Notes: generated by a model not told the origin, from the letters alone. 64,000 nt of DNA from Rhodanobacter sp. (GCA_040371205.1 AP031382.1:496001-560000); one strand, 5' to 3'. Positions 19,481 through 27,891 are shown, counted from the first letter of the stretch. Numbers and translations: made by a program.

Positions 19481-19951
19481 ATGAGCGATCCGGCCAATCC
19501 GAGTCTGATCGTGCTGGGCTGGCGCGAACGCGTGGCGCTGCCGCAGTTCGGCATCGCCCGGCTCAAGGCCAAGCTCGACACCGGCGCGCGCAGCAGCGCC
19601 CTGCATGTGGAAACGCTGGACAGCTTCATGCGCGACGGCGCGGTGTGGCTGAGCTTCACCGTGCGCGCCGCCGCCCGGCATGCGGCGGAGGTCGTGCGCT
19701 GCGAAGCGCCGGCGGTGGACCGGCGCGCGGTGACCGACACCGGCGGCCACCGCACCGAGCGCTGGTTCATCCGCAGCGAAATCCTGCTGGCCGGGCAGCG
19801 CTTCGAGACCGACATCAACCTGACCGACCGGCGGCACATGCTGTTCCCCATGCTGCTTGGCCGCAGCGCCCTGCGCGGGCGTTTCGCGGTCGACCCGGCC
19901 AGCGCCCACACCCAACCCAGACTGCCGCCTATGGCCACGGATCGCCCATGA
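19481..19951 (+). CDS. RimB-like retropepsin-type protease (RimK-associated)
   Basis: The 156-residue protein has the aspartic-protease-like motif [11 protein letters not shown] at about residues 31-41, G-R-S-A-L near the C-terminus, and L-T-D-R-R-H-M near 120, as in the family once called ATP-dependent zinc protease (PF05618). In Pseudomonas the equivalent RimB acts with RimK in editing ribosomal protein S6. Its stop overlaps the rimK start as ATGA, so the two are translationally coupled. No rimA (EAL) gene is next to it. Confidence 0.88.
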   Translation: MSDPANPSLIVLGWRERVALPQFGIARLKAKLDTGARSSALHVETLDSFMRDGAVWLSFTVRAAARHAAEVVRCEAPAVDRRAVTDTGGHRTERWFIRSEILLAGQRFETDINLTDRRHMLFPMLLGRSALRGRFAVDPASAHTQPRLPPMATDRP

Positions 19952-20862
19952 AGATCGCCATCCTCTCGCGCAACGCGCGGCTGTATTCGACCCAGCGGCT
20001 GGTGGACGCGGCGCGCGCGCGCGGCCACGTGGTGCGCGTGCTCGATCCGTTGCGCTGCTACGTGCGCATCGCGCCCGGCGACGTGGCGATCCGCTACAAG
20101 GGCAAGCCGGTGCGCGACCTCGACGCGGCGATCCCGCGCATCGGCACGCAGAGCACCTTCTACGGCACCGCGGTGCTGCGCCAACTGGAGATGATGGGCG
20201 TGTATACGCCCAATTCCTCCGATGCCGTGCTGCGCGCGCGCGACAAGCTGCGCAGCCTGCAGATCCTCGCCGCGCAGGGCATTGCGATGCCGGTCACCGT
20301 GTTCGGCGACAACCCGGACGACACCGAGGATCTGCTCGCGATGCTGGGCGAGCCGCCGCACGTCATCAAGCTCAACGAAGGCAGCCAGGGCACCGGCGTG
20401 GTGCTGGCGGAAAAGCGCAGCGCTTCGCAGAGCGTGATCGAAGCCTTCCGCGGCCTGTACGCGAATTTCCTCGTGCAGGAATTCATCGCCGAGGCGAAAG
20501 GCTGCGACCTGCGTTGCTTCGTGGTCGGCGGCAAGGTGGTGGCGGCCATGCAGCGCGAAGCCAGCCCCGGCGATTTCCGCGCCAACCTGCACCGCGGCGG
20601 CAGCGCGGTGCGGATCAAGCCCAGCGCCGCGGAAAAGCAGGTCGCCGTGCAAGCCGCCGCTGCGTTGGGTCTGGGGGTTGCCGGCGTCGATCTGCTGCGC
20701 TCCGCGCGCGGCCCGCTGGTGCTGGAGGTGAATGCTTCGCCCGGATTGGAGGGCATCGAGGCGGCCACCGGCGTGGACGTGGCCCATGCCATCGTCGAAC
20801 TGCTGGAATCGCAGGTCCGCGGTACGCGCGCTGCGCACCGCCGGCGCACGGACCGGCCGTGA
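19948..20862 (+). CDS. rimK: RimK-type ATP-grasp ligase (ribosomal protein S6 glutamate ligase)
   Basis: The 304-residue ATP-grasp protein has the usual length (about 300). Motifs are M-K-I-A-I-L-S-R-N at the start, [13 protein letters not shown] in the ATP-binding loop, V-Q-E-F-I-A-E-A, and the metal-binding [10 protein letters not shown] near 265. It adds glutamates to the C-terminus of ribosomal protein S6 in E. coli and Pseudomonas. The start ATG at 19948 lies inside the stop of the upstream protease gene. Confidence 0.94.
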   Translation: MKIAILSRNARLYSTQRLVDAARARGHVVRVLDPLRCYVRIAPGDVAIRYKGKPVRDLDAAIPRIGTQSTFYGTAVLRQLEMMGVYTPNSSDAVLRARDKLRSLQILAAQGIAMPVTVFGDNPDDTEDLLAMLGEPPHVIKLNEGSQGTGVVLAEKRSASQSVIEAFRGLYANFLVQEFIAEAKGCDLRCFVVGGKVVAAMQREASPGDFRANLHRGGSAVRIKPSAAEKQVAVQAAAALGLGVAGVDLLRSARGPLVLEVNASPGLEGIEAATGVDVAHAIVELLESQVRGTRAAHRRRTDRP

Positions 20863-20903
20863 GGCGGCTGGCATGGTTAACCGCAACGTAACCAGCGGGC
20901 CTC

Positions 20904-21028
20904 TATAACGTCCCAACTGTCGTCGCCCGATGCGTGCCCGGAGGTTCGCAACGGTGGCTGGCGGTAACGGGACGAGCCTGTGCCCGGGTGCGACGGCGAA
21001 CCGCCGATGCATCCGGGTTTTCTTTTTT
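20904..21028 (+). promoter_or_regulatory. Candidate attenuator leader of the two-component operon
   Basis: Between rimK and the response regulator lies a possible -10 box TATAAC (20904-20909) followed by a structured leader ending in a strong intrinsic terminator. Bases 20943-20949 (GGTTCGC) are complementary to 20996-21002 (GCGAACC), which forms part of the terminator's inner stem and loop. The copy of GTGCCCGG at 20934-20941 mimics the terminator's 5' arm (GTGCCCGGG at 20980-20988) and could compete for the same 3' arm. This is the architecture of a terminator/antiterminator switch. The ligand, if any, is unknown, and no known riboswitch class was recognised. An independent small RNA ending at the terminator is the alternative. 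Confidence 0.45.
20983..21028 (+). terminator. Strong intrinsic terminator
   Basis: The outer stem has 9 bp (20983-20991 with 21009-21017, one G-U), the inner stem has 5 bp (20994-20998 with 21002-21006) and a 3-nt loop. It is followed by TTTTCTTTTTT at 21018-21028. It lies 120 bases after rimK and 105 before the response regulator ATG. Confidence 0.9.
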
Positions 21029-21132
21029 CGGCATTCAGGCCGCAGCGGGTTTGCCGCAGGTTTCGCGCGACGCGAATGTTAAGCTTGCGGGCGAGGCCGG
21101 CCCCTGTCGCCGGCGGCTTCGCGGAGCGACGC

Positions 21133-21819
21133 ATGCGTGTACTGGTGATCGAAGACAACAGCGATATCGCGACCAACATCGGCGACTATCTGGAAGACCG
21201 CGGCCACGTGGTGGATTTCGCCGGCGACGGCGTCACCGGCCTGCATCTGGCGGTGGTGCACGATTTCGACGTGATCGTGCTCGACCTCACGCTGCCCGGC
21301 ATGGACGGCCTGGAGGTGGCGAAGAAGCTGCGCCACGAAGCGCACAAGCAGACGCCGATCCTGATGCTCACCGCGCGCGATGCGCTGGAGCAGAAGCTCA
21401 CCGGCTTCGAGTCCGGCGCCGACGACTACATGACCAAGCCGTTCGCGCTGCAGGAGCTGTCCGCGCGGCTGGAAGTGCTGGCGCGCCGCGGCAAGGGTCC
21501 GCAGAGCCGCGTGCTCAAGGTGGCCGACCTTACCTACAACCTCGACACGCTCACCGTGAGCCGCGCCGGCAAGGCCATCCAGCTCAACCCGATCGGCCTC
21601 AAGCTGCTGCAGGCGTTGATGGAAGCCAGCCCCTCGGTGGTGACGCGGCAGGACCTGGAGCAGAAGGTGTGGGGCGAGGAACTGCCCGACTCCGACTCCC
21701 TGCGCGTGCACATCCACGGCCTGCGCGCGGCCATCGACAAGCCTTTCGACAAGCCGCTGATCCACACGCGGCACGGCATCGGCTATCGCATGGTCGAGCC
21801 TGACGCAGTCCAGGCTTGA
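21133..21819 (+). CDS. OmpR/PhoP-family response regulator
   Basis: In this 228-residue protein the receiver domain (1-115) has the acidic pair E-D in V-I-E-D-N, the phospho-acceptor Asp in V-L-D-L-T-L-P-G-M-D-G, and the Lys in M-T-K-P-F-A-L. The C-terminal winged helix (about 125-225) is of OmpR type. It pairs with the histidine kinase downstream. The start ATG has GGAG 6 nt upstream. The stop TGA shares its last base with the left end of the inverted-repeat element. Target genes are unknown. Confidence 0.95.
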   Translation: MRVLVIEDNSDIATNIGDYLEDRGHVVDFAGDGVTGLHLAVVHDFDVIVLDLTLPGMDGLEVAKKLRHEAHKQTPILMLTARDALEQKLTGFESGADDYMTKPFALQELSARLEVLARRGKGPQSRVLKVADLTYNLDTLTVSRAGKAIQLNPIGLKLLQALMEASPSVVTRQDLEQKVWGEELPDSDSLRVHIHGLRAAIDKPFDKPLIHTRHGIGYRMVEPDAVQA

Positions 21820-22029
21820 GAGCCTGTTCAATGTCTCCACATGACCTGCGCTGTCTTGCTTTGGCCACCGAATGGCGGCCAAAGCCAGTCAACCCGAAGG
21901 GCCGGGTCTGTTTGCCCACATTCCTGCGTCATCACTCAGTCGTGAACAGACGTCCACTCCTTCGTTCTTCCTTGGTCTGCGCGCAAACCGCTCCCGGCGC
22001 GGGCCATGCAGAGACATTGAACAGGCTCT
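21819..22029. mobile_element. 211-bp MITE-like element with 19-bp perfect terminal inverted repeats
   Basis: Bases 21819-21837 are the exact reverse complement of 22011-22029; adding the next bases gives a 25-bp arm with two mismatches. The interior is non-coding apart from accidental frames and has its own smaller hairpin (CTTTGGCC with GGCCAAAG near 21858-21886). Removing 21819-22029 would join the response-regulator stop TGA directly to the kinase ATG, so it looks inserted into a tightly coupled operon. No transposase and no clear target duplication are present. Confidence 0.8.
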
Positions 22030-22030
22030 A

Positions 22031-23308
22031 ATGCAGTCCCGCCGCAAGCTCCGCTTCCGCCTTGTCCTTTCCTTCGCGCTGTTCGGCTTCGGCCTCAGCG
22101 CGTTGTTTGCCGTGGCTTCGTTGTATGTGCGCGCGAAGGTGGAAGATCAGCTGATCAATGCCAGCATGCAGAACGACGTGGATCAGGCGGTTGACCACGC
22201 CATCGCTGGCGAACCCTTCCAATCCGAACTTATTGAGGGATGGGTCAAGAGCACCCGCACGCTCTACAAGATGCCGCTGGCTTGGCAGAATCTGCCTACC
22301 GGCGTCCACGACATCTACGAGATGGATGCCAGCGGCAAGATGCGCCATTACAAGCTGGCTGTGAAGCGCAAGGACGACATCATCGGCTTCACGCGATACG
22401 ACATCAGCCGCGAGGATCTGGGCAAGCGCCAGTTGATCACCTCGCTGATCGCCGTGGTGGTGCTTTTCAGCCTGCTCTCGCTGGCCATCGGCCTGTGGTT
22501 GTCGCGCAAGGTGCTGAAACCGGTGACCCAGCTCGCACGGCGCATCCGCGATTTCCGCAAGGCCGGCAAGGCCGAGCCGCTGGCGCAGCATTTCGCCGAC
22601 GACGAAGTGGGCGAGCTGGCGCAGGCGCTGGACGATTATTCGGCGCGGCTCACCGCGATGGTGGAGCGCGACCGCGAGTTCAACTCCGACGTCAGCCACG
22701 AGCTGCGCACGCCGCTGGCGGTGATCGCCAGCACCACCGAGTTGCTGCAGGGTTCGCCCGACCTCACGTCAAAGCTCGCCGAGCGCCTCAAGCGCATCGA
22801 GCGCGCCTCGCGCCAGGCCACCGAGCTGATCGAGGCGCTGCTGCTGCTGTCGCGCGCCGAGCGGCGCGGCCCCACACGCGGCGAGACTACGGAGGTGGCC
22901 AAGGTCGCCGCCGACGTGATCGAGAGCCAGCGCCCGCAGGTGCGCGGCAAGCCGATCGAGATCGAGTTGGATGCGCGCGAGCCGCTCAGCGTCAATGCGC
23001 CGGCCTCGGTGCTGTCGGTGGCGCTCACCAACCTGATCGGCAACGCGATCAAGTACACGCTGGAAGGCACCGTGCGCGTGGAAGTGGGCGCGGGCCGCGT
23101 CGAGGTGGTCGACACCGGCCCCGGCATCAAGCCGGAGGACGCCGAGAAGCTGTTCCAGCGCGGCGTGCGCGGCGAGGGCGCGGGCGGCAGCGGCGCAGGC
23201 CTGGGCCTCGCCATCGTGCGCCGGCTGTGCGAACTCTACGGCTGGCAAGTGTCGATGCGCCCGCGCACCGACACCAACGGCGCCATCGCCAGCATCGTGT
23301 TCGGCTGA
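22031..23308 (+). CDS. Sensor histidine kinase (HAMP, HisKA, HATPase)
   Basis: The 425-residue protein has TM1 at about 10-32, a periplasmic sensor region of about 100 residues, TM2 at about 137-160, HAMP, the H-box S-D-V-S-H-E-L-R-T-P-L, N-box N-L-I-G-N-A-I-K-Y-T, and G-boxes D-T-G-P-G-I and G-A-G-L-G-L-A. It is the cognate kinase of the regulator upstream. The ATG at 22031 lies one base after the inverted-repeat element, whose end supplies the weak AGG ribosome-binding sequence. The frame is open through the element, but that extension is not homologous to kinases. Confidence 0.94.
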   Translation: MQSRRKLRFRLVLSFALFGFGLSALFAVASLYVRAKVEDQLINASMQNDVDQAVDHAIAGEPFQSELIEGWVKSTRTLYKMPLAWQNLPTGVHDIYEMDASGKMRHYKLAVKRKDDIIGFTRYDISREDLGKRQLITSLIAVVVLFSLLSLAIGLWLSRKVLKPVTQLARRIRDFRKAGKAEPLAQHFADDEVGELAQALDDYSARLTAMVERDREFNSDVSHELRTPLAVIASTTELLQGSPDLTSKLAERLKRIERASRQATELIEALLLLSRAERRGPTRGETTEVAKVAADVIESQRPQVRGKPIEIELDAREPLSVNAPASVLSVALTNLIGNAIKYTLEGTVRVEVGAGRVEVVDTGPGIKPEDAEKLFQRGVRGEGAGGSGAGLGLAIVRRLCELYGWQVSMRPRTDTNGAIASIVFG

Positions 23309-23326
23309 TCCGTCAGTCCCGGCGGC

Positions 23327-23761
23327 TCAACGCAGCTTCAGCACCAGCCACGACAGCAGCGCCAGCAGGTTGATGCCGAGGTGCGCGGCGACCCGTTCGC
23401 CGACGGCGAGCCGGAAGCCCTGCCAGGCGAAGTGCGATGACAGCTCCAGGTGCGGCGGCAGGTGCAGCGTGGCGAACACGTTCACGTAGCCGCCGCAGTA
23501 CAACGCATAGGTGAACACCGGCGTGGCGATCAGGGGCAGTTGCAGCAACTGCGCCCAGCTTGACCAGCGCACGCCGCGTGCGTCGTTCTCCAGCAGCAGC
23601 ACGCCGGCCACCAGCACGAAGGCGTACAGCGCCAGCCCGATCAAGGCGACCACGCTGTCGCCTGCGCGGAACGGCAGCAGCCGATAGAGCATCAGGATCA
23701 TGCCGTAGCAGCCGCCGGCCACTTCGAGGATGCCGATCAGGCGGAACAGGATGGTGCGCAC
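23327..23761 (-). CDS. Four-helix membrane protein, unknown function
   Basis: The 144-residue protein has four hydrophobic segments (about 5-28, 38-60, 70-92, 118-140). No family was recognised. The start is a GTG at 23759-23761 with only a weak ribosome-binding site. It is convergent with the histidine kinase, with 18 bases between the stops. Aromatic and Tyr residues cluster in the third loop (Y-A-L-Y-C-G-G-Y). Confidence 0.7.
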   Translation of the reverse strand: MRTILFRLIGILEVAGGCYGMILMLYRLLPFRAGDSVVALIGLALYAFVLVAGVLLLENDARGVRWSSWAQLLQLPLIATPVFTYALYCGGYVNVFATLHLPPHLELSSHFAWQGFRLAVGERVAAHLGINLLALLSWLVLKLR

Positions 23762-23832
23762 GCGGATGTCTCGCTAGAAAAGGGGAAGCTTAGGCTATCG
23801 GCGCAAAAAGCGCGCCGTTCCTGGCGGGCCGA

Positions 23833-24777
23833 TCATTCCAGCGCGTCGGCCAGTTCGTGCAGGTCGGCGATGTGTTCGTCCCACCAGCGCGCCTCGGCCG
23901 CGAACGGGAACGCGGCAGGGAAGGCGGGGTCGTGCCAGCGCTGTGCGATCCAGCCGGCATAGTGCAGCTGGCGCATGGCGCGCAGCGCGGGCACCAGGGC
24001 GAGTTCCGCGTGGTCGAAGTCGCGCAGCTGGGTGTAGCCGTCCAGCAGCGCCTGCATCGCCGCGTCGTCGCTGGCGAGCATCCACAGGTCCTGCACCGCC
24101 GGACCCGTGCGCGCGTCATCGAGATCGACGAAGTGCGGGCCGGCGTCGGTCCACAGGATGTTGCCGGGATGGCAGTCGCCGTGCAGGCGCAGATTGCGCA
24201 CCGGACCGGCGGCGTCGAGGCGCGCGGCCACGGCGCCGTCCAGCCGCTGCGCCGCGTTGCGGTAGCCGCCGTGCAGGTGCGCGGGCAGCAGGGACGAGGC
24301 GAGCACGGCCTGCATCGGCTGCGCGATCATCGTGGCGCGGTCCAGCGTGCCGCGGTGCGCGAACGGTTGTCGTGCGCCCACCGCGTGCAGGCGCGCGAGC
24401 AGGCGGCCCAGCCATTCGAGTTGCTCGCGCGACTCCAGCGCCGGCGCCCGGCCGCCGTGCCGCGGCGCCAGCGCGTAGCGGAAGCCGCCGTGCAGCAGCA
24501 GACTGCGGCCGTCGAACACCATCGGCGCCACCATCGGCACGTCGTCCGCGGCCAGTTGCTGCGCGAAGACGTGCTCCTCCAGGATGGCGGCGTCGCTCCA
24601 GCGGCCGGGCCGGTAGAACTTGGCGATCACCGGCGGCGCGTCCTCGACGCCGACCTGCCACACGCGGTTCTCGTAGCTGTTGAGCGTGAGCAGGCGGCCA
24701 TCCGGCCACAGGCCGCACGCGCCGACGGCGTCGAGCACCAGATCGGGCGTGAGGCTGGCGTAGGGCGCGGCGTTCAA
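23833..24777 (-). CDS. srkA: Stress response kinase A (SrkA/YihE-like)
   Basis: The 314-residue protein has an aminoglycoside-phosphotransferase/protein-kinase fold. Conserved SrkA blocks are L-N-S-Y-E-N-R-V (about 33-40), V-I-A-K-F-Y-R-P-G-R-W (ATP-site Lys), L-R-L-H-G-D-C-H-P-G-N-I-L-W (catalytic loop) and F-V-D-L-D-D-A-R (metal Asp). The E. coli enzyme counters toxin-linked killing and Cpx-stress death. Alignment by eye to the E. coli start favours a TTG at 24775-24777, which overlaps the preceding thioesterase stop as TTGA. The rare start codon implies low, coupled expression. Confidence 0.9.
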   Translation of the reverse strand: MNAAPYASLTPDLVLDAVGACGLWPDGRLLTLNSYENRVWQVGVEDAPPVIAKFYRPGRWSDAAILEEHVFAQQLAADDVPMVAPMVFDGRSLLLHGGFRYALAPRHGGRAPALESREQLEWLGRLLARLHAVGARQPFAHRGTLDRATMIAQPMQAVLASSLLPAHLHGGYRNAAQRLDGAVAARLDAAGPVRNLRLHGDCHPGNILWTDAGPHFVDLDDARTGPAVQDLWMLASDDAAMQALLDGYTQLRDFDHAELALVPALRAMRQLHYAGWIAQRWHDPAFPAAFPFAAEARWWDEHIADLHELADALE

Positions 24778-25214
24778 CGCGACGCCACTGCCTCGGCCGG
24801 CACCACCGCCATGGTGATGCGCGACACGCACACCAGCTTCTGGCGTTCGTCCTCGATGCGGATTTCCCACACCTGGGTGCTGCGGCCGAGGTGCAGCGCC
24901 TTCGCGGTGCCGGTGACGCTGCCCTCGCGCACGCCGCGCACGTGGTTGGCGTTGATCTCCAGGCCCACCGCGCGGAACTGTGCGGGATCGAGCGTCAGCA
25001 TGGCGGCGGTGCTGCCCAAGGTTTCCGCCAGCGCCACCGAGGCGCCGCCGTGCAGCAGGCCGTAGGGCTGGTGGGTGCGCGCGTCCACCGGCATGGTGCC
25101 GCGCAGCCAGTCCTCGCCGACGCCGGTGATGCGGATGCCCAACGCCTGCATCAGCGTGTTGGCGCTCCAGGCGTTGATGCGTGCGAGGTCGGTGTCCTGC
25201 TGCCAGATGGCCAT
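24774..25214 (-). CDS. Hotdog-fold acyl-CoA thioesterase (MenI/YdiI/EntH type)
   Basis: The 146-residue PaaI-superfamily thioesterase has the signature Q-P-Y-G-L-L-H-G-G-A-S-V-A-L-A-E at about 48-63, with the catalytic Glu in the last position, and N-A-N-H-V-R-G-V. E. coli relatives hydrolyse dihydroxynaphthoyl-CoA or aroyl-holo-EntB; the substrate here is open. The start ATG has AAAGGA 5 nt upstream. It overlaps srkA by 4 bases and is divergent from the ferredoxin-reductase gene. Confidence 0.9.
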   Translation of the reverse strand: MAIWQQDTDLARINAWSANTLMQALGIRITGVGEDWLRGTMPVDARTHQPYGLLHGGASVALAETLGSTAAMLTLDPAQFRAVGLEINANHVRGVREGSVTGTAKALHLGRSTQVWEIRIEDERQKLVCVSRITMAVVPAEAVASR

Positions 25215-25277
25215 GGGGGATCCTTTCGAAGCGGATGTGCATTGTCGGCCGGGGAGCATCGCGGCGACAATGTGCGG

Positions 25278-26327
25278 GTGTACACCGTCACCTTGAAAAG
25301 TACCGGCCACCGCTTCGACGTGGCCGCGGGCGAAACCGTGCTGGAAGCCGCGCAGCGCGCCGGCATCGCCTTGCCGTATTCGTGCCGCGCAGGCGTCTGC
25401 GGCAGCTGCAAGGCCACCCTGCTGGCCGGCAGCTGCGAATACCCGCGCAACCCGCCGCTGGCGCTGGATGCGGACGAGCGCGCGCAGCGCGCGGTGCTCT
25501 TGTGCCAGGCGGTGCCGGCCGGCGACCTGCTGCTGGAAGCGCGCGAAGTGGCCTCGGTGGAGGATGTCGCGCGGCGCCAGCTTGCCGTGCGCGTGGCCGC
25601 GAAGCGCACGCTGGCGCCGGACGTGACCGGCCTGCTCCTGCAGCCCGCCGAAGGCGAGCCCCGCCTGCAGTGGCTGCCCGGGCAATACCTCGACGTGCTG
25701 CTGGAAGACGGCCGGCGCCGGCCGTTCTCGATCGCCAACGGCCCGCAGGCGGACGGCGGCATCGAACTGCACGTGCGCCACGTGGCCGGCGGCGGCTTCA
25801 CCTCGCACGTGGCCGGCAGTCTGGCGGTGGGCGACACCTTGCGCATCGAGGCACCGCTGGGCACCTTCGTGGCGCGCGAGGATTCGGAGCGGCCGATGAT
25901 CTTCGTGGCCGGCGGTACCGGCATCGCGCCGGTGAAGGCCATCGTCGAGCACTTCATCGAACTCGGCACGCGCCGCGCGATGGACGTCTACTGGGGCGTG
26001 CGCCGCACGGCGGACCTGTACCTGCTGCCGCAGATCGGACAATGGCAGCGGCGCGCGCCACAACTGCGCTTCCACGCGGTGCTGTCCGAGGAAGGCTGCG
26101 CCTCGGGCCTGCGCGTGGGACTGGCGCACGACGCGGTGCTGGCCGACCACGCCGACCTCTCCGCGCACGACGTCTACATGAGCGGTTCGCCCGCGATGAT
26201 CGAGGTGGCGCGCCACCGCTTCGTGGCGGCGGGCCTGCCGGAGGATCGGTTGTACTACGACTCGTTCGAATACGCGCCGGACGTGCTGGCGCGCATCATC
26301 GCCGCACGGGCGGGCATCCACCCGTAG
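25278..26327 (+). CDS. 2Fe-2S ferredoxin / FNR-type reductase (CDP-6-deoxy-delta-3,4-glucoseen reductase-like)
   Basis: The 349-residue protein starts with a plant-type ferredoxin domain (Cys motif C-R-A-G-V-C-G-S-C at about 36-44, with a fourth Cys in L-L-C-Q-A-V), then an FAD-binding domain (R-R-P-F-S-I-A-N) and an NAD-binding domain (V-A-G-G-T-G-I-A-P-V). This is the layout of AscD/RfbI and of aromatic oxygenase reductases. No deoxysugar genes or oxygenase are adjacent, so the electron acceptor is unknown. GTG 25278 gives the family-like N-terminus; GTG 25272 is equally possible. Confidence 0.87.
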   Translation: MYTVTLKSTGHRFDVAAGETVLEAAQRAGIALPYSCRAGVCGSCKATLLAGSCEYPRNPPLALDADERAQRAVLLCQAVPAGDLLLEAREVASVEDVARRQLAVRVAAKRTLAPDVTGLLLQPAEGEPRLQWLPGQYLDVLLEDGRRRPFSIANGPQADGGIELHVRHVAGGGFTSHVAGSLAVGDTLRIEAPLGTFVAREDSERPMIFVAGGTGIAPVKAIVEHFIELGTRRAMDVYWGVRRTADLYLLPQIGQWQRRAPQLRFHAVLSEEGCASGLRVGLAHDAVLADHADLSAHDVYMSGSPAMIEVARHRFVAAGLPEDRLYYDSFEYAPDVLARIIAARAGIHP

Positions 26328-26330
26328 CCG

Positions 26331-26777
26331 TCACTGCCGGCCCTTGGCCACCGGCAGCTGCGCCTGATGCCAGGACAGCACGCCGCCGCCCAGCGTGTGC
26401 ACCCTCTGGAAACCGGCCTTGACCAGCCGCTGCGCAGCCTTGGCCGAGTTGCCGCGGCCGTCCTTGTCCATCACCACCACCGGCAGTTCCTTGGCCTTGG
26501 CCAGGTCCTTGTTTTCGGGGTCGAACTGGCTCATCAGCACGTGGCGTGCGCCGGGCACGTGCATTTTCTCGTAGTCGGCGATCGCCGAGAGGTCGATCAG
26601 CAGCGGGTTGTCGCGGTTGATCAGGTGGGTGAGCCCGCCCGGGGTCAGTTCCTTGACCTTGCCGAACAGCAGCGCGATCTGCGCCACGATCAAGCCGACC
26701 AGCAGGATCGCGAACAGCGCGGCCAGCGCCGCATGGTTACCGATGAACTGGGGCAGCTTGTGCAGGAAATCGTGCAT
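26331..26777 (-). CDS. Membrane-anchored rhodanese-like protein lacking the catalytic Cys
   Basis: The 148-residue protein has one N-terminal membrane helix (about 18-38) and a rhodanese domain (about 45-140) with D-L-S-A-I-A-D-Y-E-K-M-H-V-P-G-A and the C-terminal G-G-G-V-L-S-W. The active-site loop reads V-M-D-K-D-G-R-G-N-S-A-K-A, with Asp where the sulfur-accepting Cys should be. It therefore probably cannot transfer sulfur and may act as a binding or scaffold domain, as in YibN-like proteins. It is convergent with the reductase gene, with only 3 bases between stops. Confidence 0.88.
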   Translation of the reverse strand: MHDFLHKLPQFIGNHAALAALFAILLVGLIVAQIALLFGKVKELTPGGLTHLINRDNPLLIDLSAIADYEKMHVPGARHVLMSQFDPENKDLAKAKELPVVVMDKDGRGNSAKAAQRLVKAGFQRVHTLGGGVLSWHQAQLPVAKGRQ

Positions 26778-26835
26778 GTCGGTTCCGCGGGCGCGTTGGG
26801 CGCGCCGGTAGGGTTAAACCGGCGATTATACGGGT

Positions 26836-27246
26836 TCAGTTGCGGTCGATGTCCGGCATGCCGCTTTCCAGCCACCAGTGCTTGGTCTTGTCGTTGTAGC
26901 GCCAGACCTGGCGCACGACGATGCTCCGCTCGACCTGGGTGTGGATGTTGACGAAGCTGATCTTCGCGGTCTGCTGCACCTCGCTGTCGCTCAGCGGGGC
27001 GGGGCCGGAGCCGTCGTCGTAGTCGGTCACGCGCACCTGCTGGTAGCGCTGCAGGTCGAAGTCGGTGGGGGGGTGTGCCTTGAGCACCTCGGGATCGACG
27101 AACTGCAGGCTGCTCTGCAGGCCGTTCCAGCGCACCGCGCTGCCGTAGGCGTTGAGCGTCTTGACCAGGCTGTCGTTGCGGACGTTCTGGGCGCAGCCGG
27201 CGAACAGCGCGACGGCGGCGAGCGTTGGCAGCAGGATGCGGCGCAT
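26836..27246 (-). CDS. Lipoprotein of unknown function
   Basis: The 136-residue protein has a lipoprotein signal peptide ending in the lipobox L-F-A-G-C at about residues 14-18, so it is anchored to the outer or inner membrane at Cys18. The mature part has an Asp-Tyr-rich region (V-T-D-Y-D-D-G-S-G) and resembles the nuclear-transport-factor-like lipoproteins often seen in Xanthomonadales, without a named family. ATG 27244-27246 has a strong GGAGG 6 nt upstream. Confidence 0.8.
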   Translation of the reverse strand: MRRILLPTLAAVALFAGCAQNVRNDSLVKTLNAYGSAVRWNGLQSSLQFVDPEVLKAHPPTDFDLQRYQQVRVTDYDDGSGPAPLSDSEVQQTAKISFVNIHTQVERSIVVRQVWRYNDKTKHWWLESGMPDIDRN

Positions 27247-27296
27247 GAGTGTCCTCCCCGGAAGTCCGCCCATTCTGCGGCGGCCGGCGCGCCGCT

Positions 27297-27755
27297 TCAA
27301 TCGCAGCGCTTGGCGACAAAGCGGGCCGCCAGCGTGGCGGCAGGCTTGCCGTCGGCGCCGGGCACGCGGCATTCCACTTCGATGCGCGCCTTGCCGCGCG
27401 CCTGCAGGGTGTCGAAGAAAACGGCCCAGTCCGCCGTGGGTGCGAGCTGCGCTTCGGCGTGGAAGTCCGACCACACCGGCTGCAGGTAGCGCACGGCGGA
27501 CTCGCCCACGAACACGTCGCAATGCAGGCCGCGCGCCCGCAGCGCCAGTTCCACCAGCCCCCAGCCGGTCAGCGTCATCAGGCTGACCAGGCTGCCGCCG
27601 AACGCGCAGCCCTTGTCGTTGACGTTCGGCGCCAGCGGCGCACGCAGCGCAAGCCGCTCGCCGTCGTGGGACAGCAGCTCAAGCTCCATGGCGCGCGCCA
27701 GCGGGATCTCGTTGCGGATGAAATGGAGCAGGGTCGAAGCGGCGGGTTCGTTCAT
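27297..27755 (-). CDS. YiiD-type hotdog thioesterase domain protein
   Basis: The 152-residue single-domain protein has N-D-K-G-C-A-F-G-G-S-L-V-S-L at about 44-57, the conserved block of the YiiD_C / thioesterase-like family, and a second half with E-S-A-V-R-Y-L-Q-P-V. E. coli YiiD fuses this domain to an acetyltransferase; here it stands alone, as is usual in Xanthomonadales. The start ATG 27753-27755 is chosen by family length. The substrate is unknown. Confidence 0.82.
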   Translation of the reverse strand: MNEPAASTLLHFIRNEIPLARAMELELLSHDGERLALRAPLAPNVNDKGCAFGGSLVSLMTLTGWGLVELALRARGLHCDVFVGESAVRYLQPVWSDFHAEAQLAPTADWAVFFDTLQARGKARIEVECRVPGADGKPAATLAARFVAKRCD

Positions 27756-27891
27756 GCCGCGGATTGTAGTGGGGCGGGCCGCGTGCCGGGCGCGGAAGAT
27801 CGCCGTTGCCGATGCGGCATCCGGCATAATCGCCGCGGCTGTCGAAGCCTTTGCTGGCGTGTCCGCTTCTTTGCGTGCAGAGGAATCCGTG

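Noticed and set aside
21872..22030. 53-codon N-terminal extension of the histidine kinase
   Set aside because: It lies wholly inside the inverted-repeat element and has no similarity to kinase N-termini; ATG 22031 gives a normal first membrane helix.
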